Positions 43,894-53,640 of a stretch of 64,000 nucleotides of DNA are shown here, piece by piece. The DNA comes from Thermococcus sp. LS1. GTDB taxonomy: Archaea > Methanobacteriota_B > Thermococci > Thermococcales > Thermococcaceae. Within the stretch, counting starts at the first letter, position 1. Every line of letters starts with the position of its first letter. The stretch is from assembly GCF_012027395.1 (NCBI RefSeq), contig NZ_SNUJ01000002.1, positions 310,001 through 374,000 of the forward strand, read 5' to 3'. Made by a program: the position numbers and the translations under genes. The notes beneath the pieces are model-generated. The model saw only the letters and a list, made by a program, of their open reading frames with translations, did no database searches and was not told where the DNA came from.

Positions 43894-44865
43894 TCACCAC
43901 GTCATCAGCTGCCAGTCGAGGAGACCGTTCTCGACTATATATTCCCATCTCTCCCTGCACTCGGGCTTGAGGTTCTCGATGTATTTGAGATCCTGCGTTG
44001 CGGAGAACTTCTTTATCGCTCTGCCTATCTGCCTGTCGTAGTCGGTGAGGCAGTTGTGGGGGCCACGTCTTGAACCCGCTCCAACAGGGTCGCTCAGGAT
44101 TCTCTTGTCCGGGAAGCGCTTCTTTGCCCACAGGAGTATCTCTACCGCACTCCAGAGCCAGGGCGGACGGTATTCACCCTTCTCCCAGAGTCTCTCGTAG
44201 AGCGTCCCTTTCTGGATGTCCGTGATATTTATGGAGAAGGTGTCCGTGTAGGGCTCGGCTTTTATGATGCTCGCCTTGACATCCTCTATGCCGTCGCGCT
44301 CACCAAGGAAGATTGGCTTCAGGAGGAGGTACGTTTTCACCTTCGCACCCGCTTCGTGTGTTATCTCTGCAGCCTTAACGAAGTCGTCGAAGGTGTTGCC
44401 TTTGTTTATTGAAACGTCGGCTATATCATCGTTGGAGGTTTCAAGCCCTATGGCTACCTCAAAATGCTTGTCTGGAACTATCTCTGCGAGCTCTTTAACT
44501 GCGTCGTAGCGGACAAGCTCGCTCCTGCTCTCTATCACAATCTCCTCTACATTCTCCATTCCAGCAAGAATCTCGAAGATTTTTCTCCTCGTTTCAGGCT
44601 TCAGCTCACCGTTGTCGAGGAATGAACCTGAGGTGAACATCCTCACCGCGACTCTCTCCCTGCCCTCTACCTTCTTTAGGGCCTCTCTAACGTAATCGAC
44701 TATGGCATCCTGGCTCCATCTAACCTTCGGGGCTGCCGTTGGGTACGCGCACATGTAGCAGGCCTGGCCTATCCTAAAGCGATAGCAGCCTATCGTGGGC
44801 AGGATTATGAAGAGTGCAGTCCCGGGCTTTCCAGCAACGTTGTCCTCACTCGTCCAGTACGTCAT
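43894..44865 (-). CDS. Radical SAM protein, RaSEA-like (archaeosine synthesis)
   Basis: 323 residues. Cysteines for the radical SAM cluster are Cys27, Cys36 and Cys39 in GCYRFRIGQACYMCAYPTAA, a CX8CX2C spacing unlike the usual CX3CX2C. This spacing and segments such as TFSINITDIQKGTLYERLWE fit the TIGR01210 group, to which archaeosine radical SAM protein RaSEA belongs; RaSEA completes archaeosine at tRNA position 15 from a lysine adduct. It also resembles Elp3-like proteins, so the call is probable, not certain. The gene lies alone, divergent from surE. Confidence 0.65.
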   Translation of the reverse strand: MTYWTSEDNVAGKPGTALFIILPTIGCYRFRIGQACYMCAYPTAAPKVRWSQDAIVDYVREALKKVEGRERVAVRMFTSGSFLDNGELKPETRRKIFEILAGMENVEEIVIESRSELVRYDAVKELAEIVPDKHFEVAIGLETSNDDIADVSINKGNTFDDFVKAAEITHEAGAKVKTYLLLKPIFLGERDGIEDVKASIIKAEPYTDTFSINITDIQKGTLYERLWEKGEYRPPWLWSAVEILLWAKKRFPDKRILSDPVGAGSRRGPHNCLTDYDRQIGRAIKKFSATQDLKYIENLKPECRERWEYIVENGLLDWQLMTW

Positions 44866-44926
44866 CTTTTAACACCAGCTTAGGCTGGAAATCAAGGTTT
44901 TTAAAGGTGAGGCCTTAGTCCATAGT

Positions 44927-45709
44927 ATGCTCAGGATACTCATAACCAACGATGACGGGATTTATTCAAAGGGCATCCGTGCCGCTGTAGAGGCCGTTAA
45001 AGACCTTGGAGAGGTTTATGTCGTTGCTCCCCTCTTCCAGAGGAGCGCCAGCGGAAGAGCCATGACGCTTCACAAGCCGCTGAGGGCAAAGCTTGTGAAC
45101 GTGCCTGGGGCAAAGGTTGCCTACGGCCTAGACGGCATGCCCGTTGATTGCGTCATCTTTGCTCTCGCAAGGTTCACCCACTTCGACCTGGCGATAAGCG
45201 GTATCAACCTCGGCGAGAACCTGAGTACAGAGATAACAGTCTCCGGAACGGCTTCCGCTGCCATAGAAACCGCCACCCACGGGATTCCCAGCATAGCGAT
45301 AAGTCTCGAGGTCGACTGGGGAAAGACCCTCAGCGAGGGCGAAGGGATAGACTTCTCAGCTGCGTCCCACTTCCTGAGGAGAATAGCCAGGGCCGTCCTC
45401 GAGAAGGGCCTTCCAGAGGGCGTTGACATGCTCAACGTGAACATCCCGAACGATGCCAGCCCTGAGACGAAGATAGAAGTGACGAGGCTCGCGAGGAGAA
45501 GGTACCGGCCAACCATTGAGGAGCGCATCGACCCGAGGGGGCATCCTTACTACTGGATAGTCGGCAGGAAGTGCGAGAAGTTCGAGCCCGGGACGGATGC
45601 TTACGCCCTAAAGGTGGAGAGGAAGATCAGCGTGACGCCGATAAACATAGACATGACAGCGAGGGTGGACTTTGAGAGTGTGATGAAAATTTTGAATGAA
45701 AAGGCATGA
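44927..45709 (+). CDS. surE: SurE 5'/3'-nucleotidase
   Basis: 260 residues: metal site ILITNDDGIYSKGI at the N-terminus, APLFQRSASGRAMT, then GINLGENLSTEITVSGTASA and HGIPSIAISL. A survival protein that dephosphorylates nucleoside monophosphates and short polyphosphates. The TATA-like TTTTTAAA at about 44900 lies only about 25 bases before ATG 44927, so the transcript should be leaderless. Confidence 0.93.
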   Translation: MLRILITNDDGIYSKGIRAAVEAVKDLGEVYVVAPLFQRSASGRAMTLHKPLRAKLVNVPGAKVAYGLDGMPVDCVIFALARFTHFDLAISGINLGENLSTEITVSGTASAAIETATHGIPSIAISLEVDWGKTLSEGEGIDFSAASHFLRRIARAVLEKGLPEGVDMLNVNIPNDASPETKIEVTRLARRRYRPTIEERIDPRGHPYYWIVGRKCEKFEPGTDAYALKVERKISVTPINIDMTARVDFESVMKILNEKA

Positions 45710-45929
45710 ACTCGAGCATGTGACTACGTCGATTTGTTCACATATTTGCCGAGATTGTTAGTACCATTTGTAACAGTCCCATAAATACTAGCTGTTATAG
45801 AGGATAGCTAAGAATTATGCAATTGTATTCATTATTAGAAATAACAAGTTGAGTAAACGTCCAATTTAAAATAAAAGTACACAAAAACTATTTAAGAGGT
45901 TTTACATCTACCAAGTTTGGTGGTTCATT

Positions 45930-47121
45930 ATGAGAAGTAAAAAACAGTCGTTTTGTCTGTGGTTTTTTTGCCGTTTTGGTATTGAGTAGCTTTGCAGGAG
46001 CTCTGAGCATAAGCCAGATCCATGCCGGAGCCAGTTACGTAACGCCCAACGAGGCAATTCTCACAGCCCAAAAACATCTGCAGTGGGCATCTTCAAACCT
46101 GCCGAATTTCAAGGACTGGCAGAACGCAAAGCTGTCTCAGCCGGTAGTGTATTACTTCCCAAATGGCACTAAGAGTGCCTACGAGTTCACAGTGCTGGTG
46201 AATGGAAAGCCAGATGGTTTTATACTCGTTGCGGCGCAGAGATACATGCCCTCGGTTCTTGAGTTCGGGAAGGGAGAAACACCGAGCAGAAGGCTGGGAA
46301 GAATTGGTGCGGCCAGAATCAGGGGCTTCTCAAGGAGACAGCACAGATTGCTCTATTACGGTGCGTTGAGCTACAGCATAGACGTAGGGAACGGGAAAGC
46401 CATGGACATTCATGGCAGGGTCGTTTCCTTCCCAAAAAGAATCGCGTTATTCTCCAAACCATATACACGGTCTTTAGAGACGAGTAGTATATATCCTGCG
46501 TCCACTTACGTAGAAAAACATATCCCAAATGTACCGGCTTGGACCACAACGGATCCCGGGAGCTATTCAAATCCATATCCCTACAATATGGGTTCCAGTG
46601 GGGATCCATGGTCTTGGTGGGACGGATGTGCTCCAATAGCTGCTTCAATGGTGATAGCGTATTACGAACCTCAGCTTCGAGATTCTTGGGATAGAGAGGC
46701 GTTAATTGACGTTCTTCACTATACTATGAAAACAGATGAAAATGGGGGTACTCAGATTTCCAATGTAGCCCCAGGCATAGAAGATCTCCATGAAGAGTAC
46801 CAGCGTATTTCAAACATGATAACACTCAATAACTTCGTCAGAAATGACTATGATGCTTGGCTGGAAAGCCGTTCAACTGGATTCTATGATGCAATATCTA
46901 ATATCAACAATGACCATCCCCTTTTACTGTTGATGCTCGATGGCGGTTCTGCATTAGACCGCTCCCAGGATTATGGGAACCATGCAGTTACCGTGGTTGG
47001 CTACGTTGGATATTCCTCTTCATTCTATTGGGAGATTCATGATACATGGGACAGCGCAGATCATTACATAGCAGACGGAAATTGGAAGGATGCATGGTTT
47101 GTCTTCGTTAGCAGGAGGTAA
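45930..47121 (+). pseudogene. Secreted C39-like cysteine protease gene, frameshifted in its signal peptide
   Basis: The downstream frame (from 45976) encodes a full protease domain: WWDGCAPIAASMVIAYYEPQ with the nucleophilic Cys, NHAVTVVGYVGY with the His, and HDTWDSADHY with the Asp. A propeptide-like N-terminal region precedes it. The matching start, ATG 45930 with GGTGG before it and TATTTAAG near 45890, is in another frame. Removing one A from the run of six (45939-45944) joins the frames and gives a classic signal peptide (MRSKNSR then FVCGFFAVLVLSSFAGALS). So one extra A interrupts the gene, by mutation, phase switching or a sequencing error. The 45710-45929 spacer is AT-rich with no other feature. 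Confidence 0.75.
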
Positions 47122-47126
47122 ATTTA

Positions 47127-47832
47127 ATGGCGAGAGGACTTTCACATCTTTTTCTTTTAGTTCTGGCTTTAGCATTAGTCGGTGGCATCTTTGTGGGGCT
47201 GAATAGGGAAGGTCAGTGTTTCTCAACGGTGCCGGCGAACGTGAGTGGCGTTAAACCTCAGGTGGTGATAGGTCCGGGCTTCCCCCCGGGCGAGGTTTGA
47301 GGGCCTAACGCTCGACGAGATTGTAAACGGAAGTCCGAGGCACGTGCTCGTTGGGTTCTTTAACTTTGAACTCTCAAACTGGACGGGGAAGAGGCCAAAG
47401 TGCTACTTTAAGGCACTCGAAGGCTTTTCCGAGAACTGGACTGGTCTCATCCTACCGGGTGCCTCCCTCTCAAACGTAACCCTCTCTGGAAGAGTTTATC
47501 TGGCACTCTATGTGTACCCCAGGGAGACCTCCATCATAATCTCAAAGGTAAAGTATGGAGAAACACCGGAAGAGTCCAGGGTGGCCGAGGCTTTCCATCT
47601 CAGGTATCATAAAAGTCCGGAGAAGTACATCAAGGATTACCTGAGCTCTCTGGAGAATTCGGGTTACATCAGGGTCAAGACACTCCCCAATGGGGCCCTC
47701 TTTGAAAAGGACCACAACACCCTACTCGTGCTGGAAACCGTGGATGAGGCTAACCTTTATCTCCTCGTGGCCATGGGAAGTGAGGAGGACGTGTTGAGAA
47801 TGGCTAGCCAAGCAATCTCCTCAAAGGTATAA
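47127..47832 (+). pseudogene. Secreted protein gene with a frameshift, unknown function
   Basis: ATG 47127 (preceded by GGAGGT six bases upstream) opens a 57-residue frame with a signal peptide (LFLLVLALALVGGIFVG) that stops at TGA 47299. Another frame continues from about 47290 to 47832 with an Asn-Trp-Thr-Gly-rich domain (FFNFELSNWTGKRPKCYFKA, EGFSENWTG). Deleting one C from the run of six at 47282-47287 joins them. Whole chain about 234 residues; no recognised family. Sits directly after the protease gene, so the two may be one operon. Confidence 0.65.
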
Positions 47833-47848
47833 CCCAGAGGTGAAGAGC

Positions 47849-48327
47849 ATGCCCAGAAAGGTTTTCCACGCCTTTGCCCTCGCGCTGAGTACCGCCTGGG
47901 ACTAGTCCTCGCCTATAATCTGCCTTGGCTGGAGGATTACTACATCAGGGGAGGTATGGTGTAGTTCGAGAACTGGACCGGCTCCGCTGGGAGGCCCTAC
48001 GTCTGCTGGAGGGAGTACTCACCATCGCCCATCTTCCTTTTCCTCGTCCTCCTTCCCGCGATCATCCTGCTCGCCCTGCACCTTTACCTTAAGGAACCGG
48101 CCTTCAAGAAGTCCGGTTTGGTTATGGGACTGTCAACCCTATCGGTGGTTCTATCCCCCTTTCTAACAACGCGGGCGGGCTTGTGGCTTCTTCCAATCAC
48201 CTCAATCGGAGTGGGCGTAGTCCTGGGAAGGGACAAAACGGAAAAAGCGTTGCTCACCATCCAGGGCTTTCTGCCGGGGTTTTTGGTCCTCATGGGCATA
48301 CTCATGGAGCTCGGAGTCAGCTGCTGA
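47849..48327 (+). pseudogene. Membrane protein gene broken by a frameshift and a stop codon
   Basis: ATG 47849 (after GAGGTGAAG) opens only 18 residues. The frame of the rest runs from about 47887 to 48327 as EYRLGLVLAYNLPWLEDYY, an in-frame TAG at 47962-47964 (the position of GGMV-stop-FENWTG, possibly once TGG), CWREYSPSPIFLFLVLLPAI, and membrane helices (LFLVLLPAIILLALHLY, LVMGLSTLSVVLSPFL, LWLLPITSIGVGVVLG, FLPGFLVLMGILMEL). Two independent lesions make this a real pseudogene rather than an error. FENWTG links it to the preceding gene. Confidence 0.65.
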
Positions 48328-48350
48328 TGAAGAATTCGCAGAGGGGAGGT

Positions 48351-49256
48351 TCACTCCTCCCCAAAAATCCTCTCCACGAACCACTTCTCGTCGAAGGGCT
48401 TGAGGTCGTCGTAGCCCTGACCGACGCCGACGAAGAGTATCGGCGCCCCTATGGCGTGGCTTATGCTGAGTGCGGCCCCACCACGGGCGTCGGCATCGAG
48501 CTTTGTGAGAATTACCCCGTCTATCTTAACAGCCTCGTTGAACTGCTTTGCCTGCTCTACCACGGCGTTTCCGGCTAAGCTGTCGCCGACGAAGATGACA
48601 AGGTCAGGCTTGGTAACGCGCACTATCTTCTTCATTTCGTCCATAAGGTTCCTGTTGAGCTCATTCCTTCCGGCGGTGTCTATGAGAACGACATCAACGC
48701 CCCTCGCCTTCGCGTGCTGTATTGCGTCGTAGGCTACCGCCGCCGGATCAGCGCCGTAGGAGTGCTTGATAACCTTAACACCAACACGCTTTGCGTGCTC
48801 TTCTACCTGCTCTATTGCCCCTGCTCTGAAGGTGTCGCTCGCTGCTATGACGACGGAAAGGCCGTTCTTCTTGAGCCAGTGGGCGAGCTTGGCTATGGTC
48901 GTGGTCTTCCCCGAGCCGTTGAAGCCAACAAAGGCTATGACGAAGGGCTTTTCTTCCTTTGAGCGGATCATCTTGAGGAGGTCTATCCTCTTCTCTGGGG
49001 TCAGCACCTCCAGAACAGCCTCTCTTACGGCTTTCTCGACTAGTTCCTTCTTGTTTGTCCCTATCTTAACCTTCTGACCGACGAGCTTCTCTTTTATCTT
49101 CTCCCTGAGAGCCTCCACCGTTTCGAGGGCAACGTCGGCCTCGAGGAGTTCCAGCTCAAGATCCCAGAGGGCGTTCTCGACGTCTTTCTCTCTTATCTCA
49201 GTCTGGGAAACCTTCTCGACGAATGAGCCTAACTTCTCTTTCAGCTTTCCGAACAT
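48351..49256 (-). CDS. ftsY: Signal recognition particle receptor FtsY
   Basis: 301 residues. N-terminal NG helices, then GTPase motifs [20 protein letters not shown] (G1), [26 protein letters not shown] (G3) and [10 protein letters not shown] (G4), with a C-terminal [14 protein letters not shown]. It docks ribosome-SRP complexes at the membrane. It is short at the N-terminus and lacks the long acidic A domain of E. coli FtsY, as usual in archaea. ATG 49256 follows GGTGGTGA; TATA AATTATATACG near 49291-49301. Confidence 0.96.
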   Translation of the reverse strand: MFGKLKEKLGSFVEKVSQTEIREKDVENALWDLELELLEADVALETVEALREKIKEKLVGQKVKIGTNKKELVEKAVREAVLEVLTPEKRIDLLKMIRSKEEKPFVIAFVGFNGSGKTTTIAKLAHWLKKNGLSVVIAASDTFRAGAIEQVEEHAKRVGVKVIKHSYGADPAAVAYDAIQHAKARGVDVVLIDTAGRNELNRNLMDEMKKIVRVTKPDLVIFVGDSLAGNAVVEQAKQFNEAVKIDGVILTKLDADARGGAALSISHAIGAPILFVGVGQGYDDLKPFDEKWFVERIFGEE

Positions 49257-49307
49257 ATTCACCACCTGATGAGCGAGACGCTTGGACGTATATAATTATT
49301 ATGAAAT

Positions 49308-49365
49308 ACCCTCGGCGATAGCTGGTGTCATCACACCTCAGACCCGAAACCGCTCGTCATCGGGC
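49308..49365 (-). ncRNA. Probable box C/D guide sRNA upstream of ftsY
   Basis: On the minus strand: C-like ATGACGA (49360-49354, one mismatch), D' CTGA (49341-49338), C' GTGATGA (49334-49328, perfect), D-like CCGA (49315-49312, one mismatch). The guides are 12 nt each: GCGGTTTCGGGT (49353-49342) and CACCAGCTATCG (49327-49316). TTTATAAA (49395-49388) lies 27 bases before the C box, matching the promoter spacing at the clear C/D sRNA near 11140. The D' guide can pair with ACCCGAAA, which I recall in the conserved GACCCGAAAG stretch of large-subunit rRNA. Two off-consensus boxes lower the confidence. Confidence 0.55.
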
Positions 49366-49395
49366 GATAGTGAGTTATCCTGTGATGTTTATAAA

Positions 49396-49845
49396 TCAGC
49401 TCCTTCTGATGTACGTCTTGCTTTCCACTACCCTTCCATTCTCAAGGCGCATGACATCGACCCTTTCAAAGCCGACGGTTTCCCTCTTGTAGGCTACGAG
49501 GTAGTCGATGAGCTCCCTGATCTGGTAGCGCGTTATTGAGTCCTTTACGTACTTCGTCTCGTAGAGCAGGATGAGCTTATTCCTGTTCTCCGCGAGCCAG
49601 CGGTGAAGCTTTTCCCTCTCTGCTTTTGAACGAGAGAGTGGGTTCACTATGAGGTAAACATCGAAATCTCCCCCTGCGTAAGGTGAGCCGATGTAAACTT
49701 CCCCATCAACCTGGAATGGAAGGTATTCGACAAGTATGTTCTTCGTTCTCTTACTCCAAGCATTGAGGTATATCCTCGCGAGTCTCTTGCCGTCGCCAGT
49801 TATTAAAACAATTCCCGAGTTCAGTTCGGCTATTTCCTTCAGCAT
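49396..49845 (-). CDS. Small conserved-looking protein, unknown
   Basis: 149 residues, alpha/beta profile: GIVLITGDGKRLARIYLNAW, GEVYIGSPYAGGDFDVYLIV, HRWLAENRNKLILLYETKYV. The first beta strand followed by GDGKR suggests a nucleotide-binding or RecA-like core, but no full motif is present. Chosen start ATG 49845 follows GTGATGACC. It lies upstream of ftsY, separated by the probable sRNA. Confidence 0.6.
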   Translation of the reverse strand: MLKEIAELNSGIVLITGDGKRLARIYLNAWSKRTKNILVEYLPFQVDGEVYIGSPYAGGDFDVYLIVNPLSRSKAEREKLHRWLAENRNKLILLYETKYVKDSITRYQIRELIDYLVAYKRETVGFERVDVMRLENGRVVESKTYIRRS

Positions 49846-49968
49846 GGTCATCACAAAAAACTTTTACTGGACAGTTAAAATTCTTTCTCAAATTTTCGGC
49901 GTTCTCAAGACCGCAAAGTATATATCTCGACTTGGAGTTATACCTTTGAAAACTCCAGGGGTGTTAAC

Positions 49969-51192
49969 ATGAAGAAGTGGTTAAGTCTGTTTTTAATCGG
50001 CCTCCTGGCCATTAGTGTCGTGGCCAGCGGCTGCATAGGTGGGGGAGAAGAGACCACTACCAAGGGCAAGATAGCCATCGTCTATGACGTCGGTGGCAGG
50101 GGTGACCTGAGCTTCAACGACATGGCTTATCTCGGTGCTTCAAAGGCAGCCAAGGACTTCAACCTGGAGCTGGTTGAGGTTCAGAGTGCCAAGGAGACCG
50201 ACTATCTCCAGAACCTTGAGACCCTTGCCCAGCAGGGCGACTATGAGATAATTATCGCTGTCGGTTTCATGATGACCGATGCTGTTAAGCAGGTTGCCGC
50301 CAAGTATCCAGACCAGAAGTTCGCCATCATCGACGGATTTGATCCAGAGATGCCAGACAACGTCATGATGATACTCTTCAAGGAGAACGAGGGTTCAGCA
50401 CTCGTCGGTGCTCTTGCAGGAATGATCGCCGCCAACGACGATAAGGACAAGGTCGGTATCGTCCTCGGCATGGAGATCCCGGTTCTCTACAAGTTCGAGG
50501 CTGGATACAGGTTCGGTGTTTCATGGGGTGTTGACTACTACAACCAGAAGATGGGCACCAACAAGAAGGTCGACGTTATCTACCAGTACACCGGAACCTT
50601 CACCGACGCGGCTAAGGGTAAGGCTGCCGCCCAGGCCCAGCTCCAGCAGGGCGCTTGGGTCATCTACCAGGTCGCCGGTGGAACTGGTGTCGGTGTCTTT
50701 GATGCCGTCGCCGAGGCTCTGAAGGCCCAGAGTAAGGACATGGGACCGCCGTTCGCCATCGGTGTTGACTCAGCCCAGGACTGGATCAAGCCGGGCGTCA
50801 TTATCGCAAGCATGATGAAGAGGGTTGACGTCGGTGTCTACACCGCCGTTAAAGCGGCCGTCGAGGGCACCTTCAAGGGCGGTGTCGTCGAACTCGGTCT
50901 CAAGGAGGGCGGTGTTGGAATAAGCACTATCGAGGACGTTAAGGAGATGTTCAACTCCCTCCCAGAGGACACCAAGAAGCAGAAGCTCCAGGAGCTCGGA
51001 TTCGACAGTGAGGACCAGCTCTTCGCCAAGCTCGAGGAGACCAGAAAGCAGGTTCCCGATTGGATCTGGCAGGCCATTGACGAGCTCAAGCAGAAGATAA
51101 TCAACGGTGAGATCCAGGTTCCAGCGCCAATGGACAAGGACGGCATTGAGAAGATAAGGAACGCCAACGACTGGACCGAGATGATGGGTTGA
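49969..51192 (+). CDS. BMP-family nucleoside-binding lipoprotein
   Basis: 407 residues. Signal peptide with lipobox ASGC (Cys22), then a binding domain of the PnrA/BMP family (KIAIVYDVGGRGDLSFNDMAY, VGFMMTDAVKQVAAKYPDQK, NEGSALVGALAGM, GKAAAQAQLQQGAWVIYQVAG). The receptor of a nucleoside/purine ABC importer, anchored to the outside of the membrane. TATA AAGTATATATCTCG near 49916-49929; own promoter. The three downstream genes supply the ATPase and two permeases. Confidence 0.92.
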   Translation: MKKWLSLFLIGLLAISVVASGCIGGGEETTTKGKIAIVYDVGGRGDLSFNDMAYLGASKAAKDFNLELVEVQSAKETDYLQNLETLAQQGDYEIIIAVGFMMTDAVKQVAAKYPDQKFAIIDGFDPEMPDNVMMILFKENEGSALVGALAGMIAANDDKDKVGIVLGMEIPVLYKFEAGYRFGVSWGVDYYNQKMGTNKKVDVIYQYTGTFTDAAKGKAAAQAQLQQGAWVIYQVAGGTGVGVFDAVAEALKAQSKDMGPPFAIGVDSAQDWIKPGVIIASMMKRVDVGVYTAVKAAVEGTFKGGVVELGLKEGGVGISTIEDVKEMFNSLPEDTKKQKLQELGFDSEDQLFAKLEETRKQVPDWIWQAIDELKQKIINGEIQVPAPMDKDGIEKIRNANDWTEMMG

Positions 51193-51238
51193 AAACCTTT
51201 TTCTTCTTTTTCCGTTTCTCTTTGCAGGGGGTGTCGCC

Positions 51239-52765
51239 ATGGAAGAAGTGCCGCTGATACAGATGAAGAACATTGTAAAGGTCTACTCCGACGGTACGAA
51301 GGCCTTGAAGGGGGTTGACTTTTCCGTTAAAAAGGGCGAGATTCATGGTCTGTTAGGTGAGAACGGAGCGGGTAAGACTACCCTCATGAAGATCCTCTCC
51401 GGTATGATAAAGCCCACGGAGGGTAAAATCTACATAAACGGTGAGGAGGTTCACTTTAAGAGCCCCGCCGATGCCCTGGAAAAGGGCATTGGTATCGTTC
51501 ACCAGCACTTCACGCTTGTTGAGGTGTTTAACGCCCTTGAGAACATAATCCTCGGAATGGAGGGGCACAGTTTATTCTCAAAGATAGATGTGGAAAAGGC
51601 CACGGAAAAGCTCCAGAAGCTGATGGACGAGCTAAACTTCCAGGTTCCCCTTGATATCCCTGTTGAGAAGCTGCCCGTCGGTGTCCAGCAAAGGATTGAA
51701 ATCCTCAAGATGCTCTTCAGGGATGTCGACATACTTATCCTCGATGAGCCCACGGCTGTTCTCACCCCGATAGAAGTCAAGGAGCTCTTCAGGGTTCTCC
51801 GCCTGCTCAAGAGCCAGGGCAAGACGATAATCTTCATCAGCCACAAGCTCAAGGAGGTCATTGAGATAACCGACCGCGTTACGGTCCTCAGAAAGGGTGA
51901 ACTCATAGGCACGATAGACACCAAGGACGCCACGCCGCAGATACTCGCCAAGATGATGGTTGGAAGGGAGGTCGTTCTCAGGGTGGAGAAGCCCCCCAAA
52001 GAGCCGGGAGCGCCTATTCTTAGGGTTGAGAACCTGTGGGTTAAGGGCGACAGAGGTGAGGACGCCGTCAAGGGTCTCTCCTTTGAGGTTCGCGCCGGCG
52101 AAATATTCGGTATAGCCGGCGTTGAGGGCAACGGTCAGACAGAGCTCATAGAGGCCATAACCGGTCTCAGGAAGGTTGAGAAAGGAAAGGTCATTCTTAA
52201 CGATAAGGACATCACCGGCAGGCCACCGAGGGAACTCTACGACCTCGGGCTGGCCCACATTCCAGAGGACAGAATAAATATGGGTCTCATCGTCGACATG
52301 AGCGTCGCCGAGAACTCGATCCTCGGTCTTCAGTGGAGGGAGAAATTCAAGGGGCCGCTTAACTCGATAAGGTGGAACGCCGTCAGGGAGCACGCTAAAA
52401 AACTCGTTGAGCAGTTCGATATAGTCGTTCCAGGCATAACCGCTCCAGCAAAGAGCCTGAGCGGTGGAAACCAGCAGAAGCTCATCGTTGCCAGAGAGGT
52501 CAGCAAGGAGCCTGTCTTGATAGTCGCGTCCCAGCCCACGAGGGGTGTCGACGTTGCCTCCACCGAGTACATCAGGAACTACCTCGTCAAGCTTAGGAAC
52601 GAGAACAAGGCCGTTCTGCTCGTTTCCGCCGACCTTGATGAGGTAACCCAGCTGAGCGACAGGATGGCCGTCATGTATGAGGGAGAGTTCATGGGCATCG
52701 TGAAGCCCGAGGAGGTCACAGAGGAAGAGATTGGAATGATGATGGGAGGGATCAGACGTGAATGA
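51239..52765 (+). CDS. Two-domain sugar/nucleoside ABC transporter ATPase
   Basis: 508 residues with two ATPase modules. The first has Walker A GLLGENGAGKTT, ABC signature LPVGVQQRIEI and Walker B VDILILDEPTAVLT. The second has a degenerate Walker A (GIAGVEGNGQTE), signature LSGGNQQKLIVA and DEVTQLSDRMAV. This is the RbsA/NupA-type fused ATPase. GGGGGTGTCGCC precedes ATG 51239. Its stop overlaps the start of the first permease by eight bases. Confidence 0.94.
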   Translation: MEEVPLIQMKNIVKVYSDGTKALKGVDFSVKKGEIHGLLGENGAGKTTLMKILSGMIKPTEGKIYINGEEVHFKSPADALEKGIGIVHQHFTLVEVFNALENIILGMEGHSLFSKIDVEKATEKLQKLMDELNFQVPLDIPVEKLPVGVQQRIEILKMLFRDVDILILDEPTAVLTPIEVKELFRVLRLLKSQGKTIIFISHKLKEVIEITDRVTVLRKGELIGTIDTKDATPQILAKMMVGREVVLRVEKPPKEPGAPILRVENLWVKGDRGEDAVKGLSFEVRAGEIFGIAGVEGNGQTELIEAITGLRKVEKGKVILNDKDITGRPPRELYDLGLAHIPEDRINMGLIVDMSVAENSILGLQWREKFKGPLNSIRWNAVREHAKKLVEQFDIVVPGITAPAKSLSGGNQQKLIVAREVSKEPVLIVASQPTRGVDVASTEYIRNYLVKLRNENKAVLLVSADLDEVTQLSDRMAVMYEGEFMGIVKPEEVTEEEIGMMMGGIRRE

Positions 52766-53640
52766 AAAGGTGAAGGGCTTCCTCAAGCCGCTCGCGGAGA
52801 GCCTGCTGGCGGTGTTCATTGGATTCTTCCTAGGTGCGATAATCCTCCTCGCGTTTGGCTACAGCCCTCTTGAGGCTTATTATTGGCTCCTGAAGGGTTC
52901 CCTTGGTTCTGCATCAGGAATAGCCTCTACACTTAGCTACGCCACCCCAATCATGCTCACCGCTCTGACATTCGCAATAAGCGCTAGGACAGGAATCTTT
53001 AACATCGGTGCCGAGGGTTCTGTTTACTTCGGAGCAATAGCTGCGATAATATTCACCAACATCTACGGCAACGTCATCTTTGGGCTCCTCATGGGCATGC
53101 TGGTTGGGGCAATGTGGGGCCTTCCAGCAGCTTTCCTCAAGGTCTTCCGCGGTGTTCACGAAGTTATCTCAACCATTATGCTAAACTGGATAGCTTGGTA
53201 TGCCGTCCTATACCTTGTTACGGGCCCATACGCTAATCCCAATGATCCTAACGAATCCGAAGGGTGCAGAGTACGGAGGAATCGATCCAAAGAAAGCGAT
53301 AATATGGTCATTTGTCATAGGCGGATTTGCGAGCGGTCTCGCTGGCGCCGTTGAGGTCATGGGAAGACCTCCAACTTATGCCATAAGCCAGGGAATGGCC
53401 AACATCTATGGCTATGGTTTCGACGGAATAGGCGTCGCCCTCGTCGGAAGAAACCACCCACTGGGCATAATCTTCGCGGCAATGTTCTTTGGCATGCTCC
53501 GTGCTGGAACAACAATGATGCAGATTGGAGCAGGGGTTCCGCTCGAGATTATCTACGTCATCCAGGGTATAATCGTCGTTGCCGTCGCGATTCCTGGTCT
53601 GCTTGACATATTCAAGAACTTGAGGAGGGTGAGGGCATGA
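52758..53640 (+). pseudogene. First permease of the nucleoside ABC importer, disrupted by deletion and frameshift
   Basis: The gene opens at GTG 52758 with membrane helices and the family start (LLAVFIGFFLGAIILLAFGY, FAISARTGIFNIGAEGSVYF, VHEVISTIMLNWIAWYAVLY, LVTGPYANPNDP). The frame then runs into nonsense and stops at 53354. A second frame from about 53245 carries the rest (NPKGAEYGGIDPKKAIIWSF, ANIYGYGFDGIGVALVGRNHP) to 53640. Combined length is about 294 codons against roughly 350 in intact relatives. The missing segment is the one matching VLFKTPLGLRIRAMGENPE in the second permease. So a non-multiple-of-three deletion near 53244-53262 is likely. Confidence 0.72.

Noticed and set aside
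47962-47964. In-frame TAG considered as pyrrolysine
   Set aside because: The gene also carries a frameshift, and Thermococcales lack the pyrrolysine system; decay is simpler.
51632-52819. 395-codon minus-strand frame opposite the ABC ATPase
   Set aside because: Shadow of a gene with full Walker and signature motifs.
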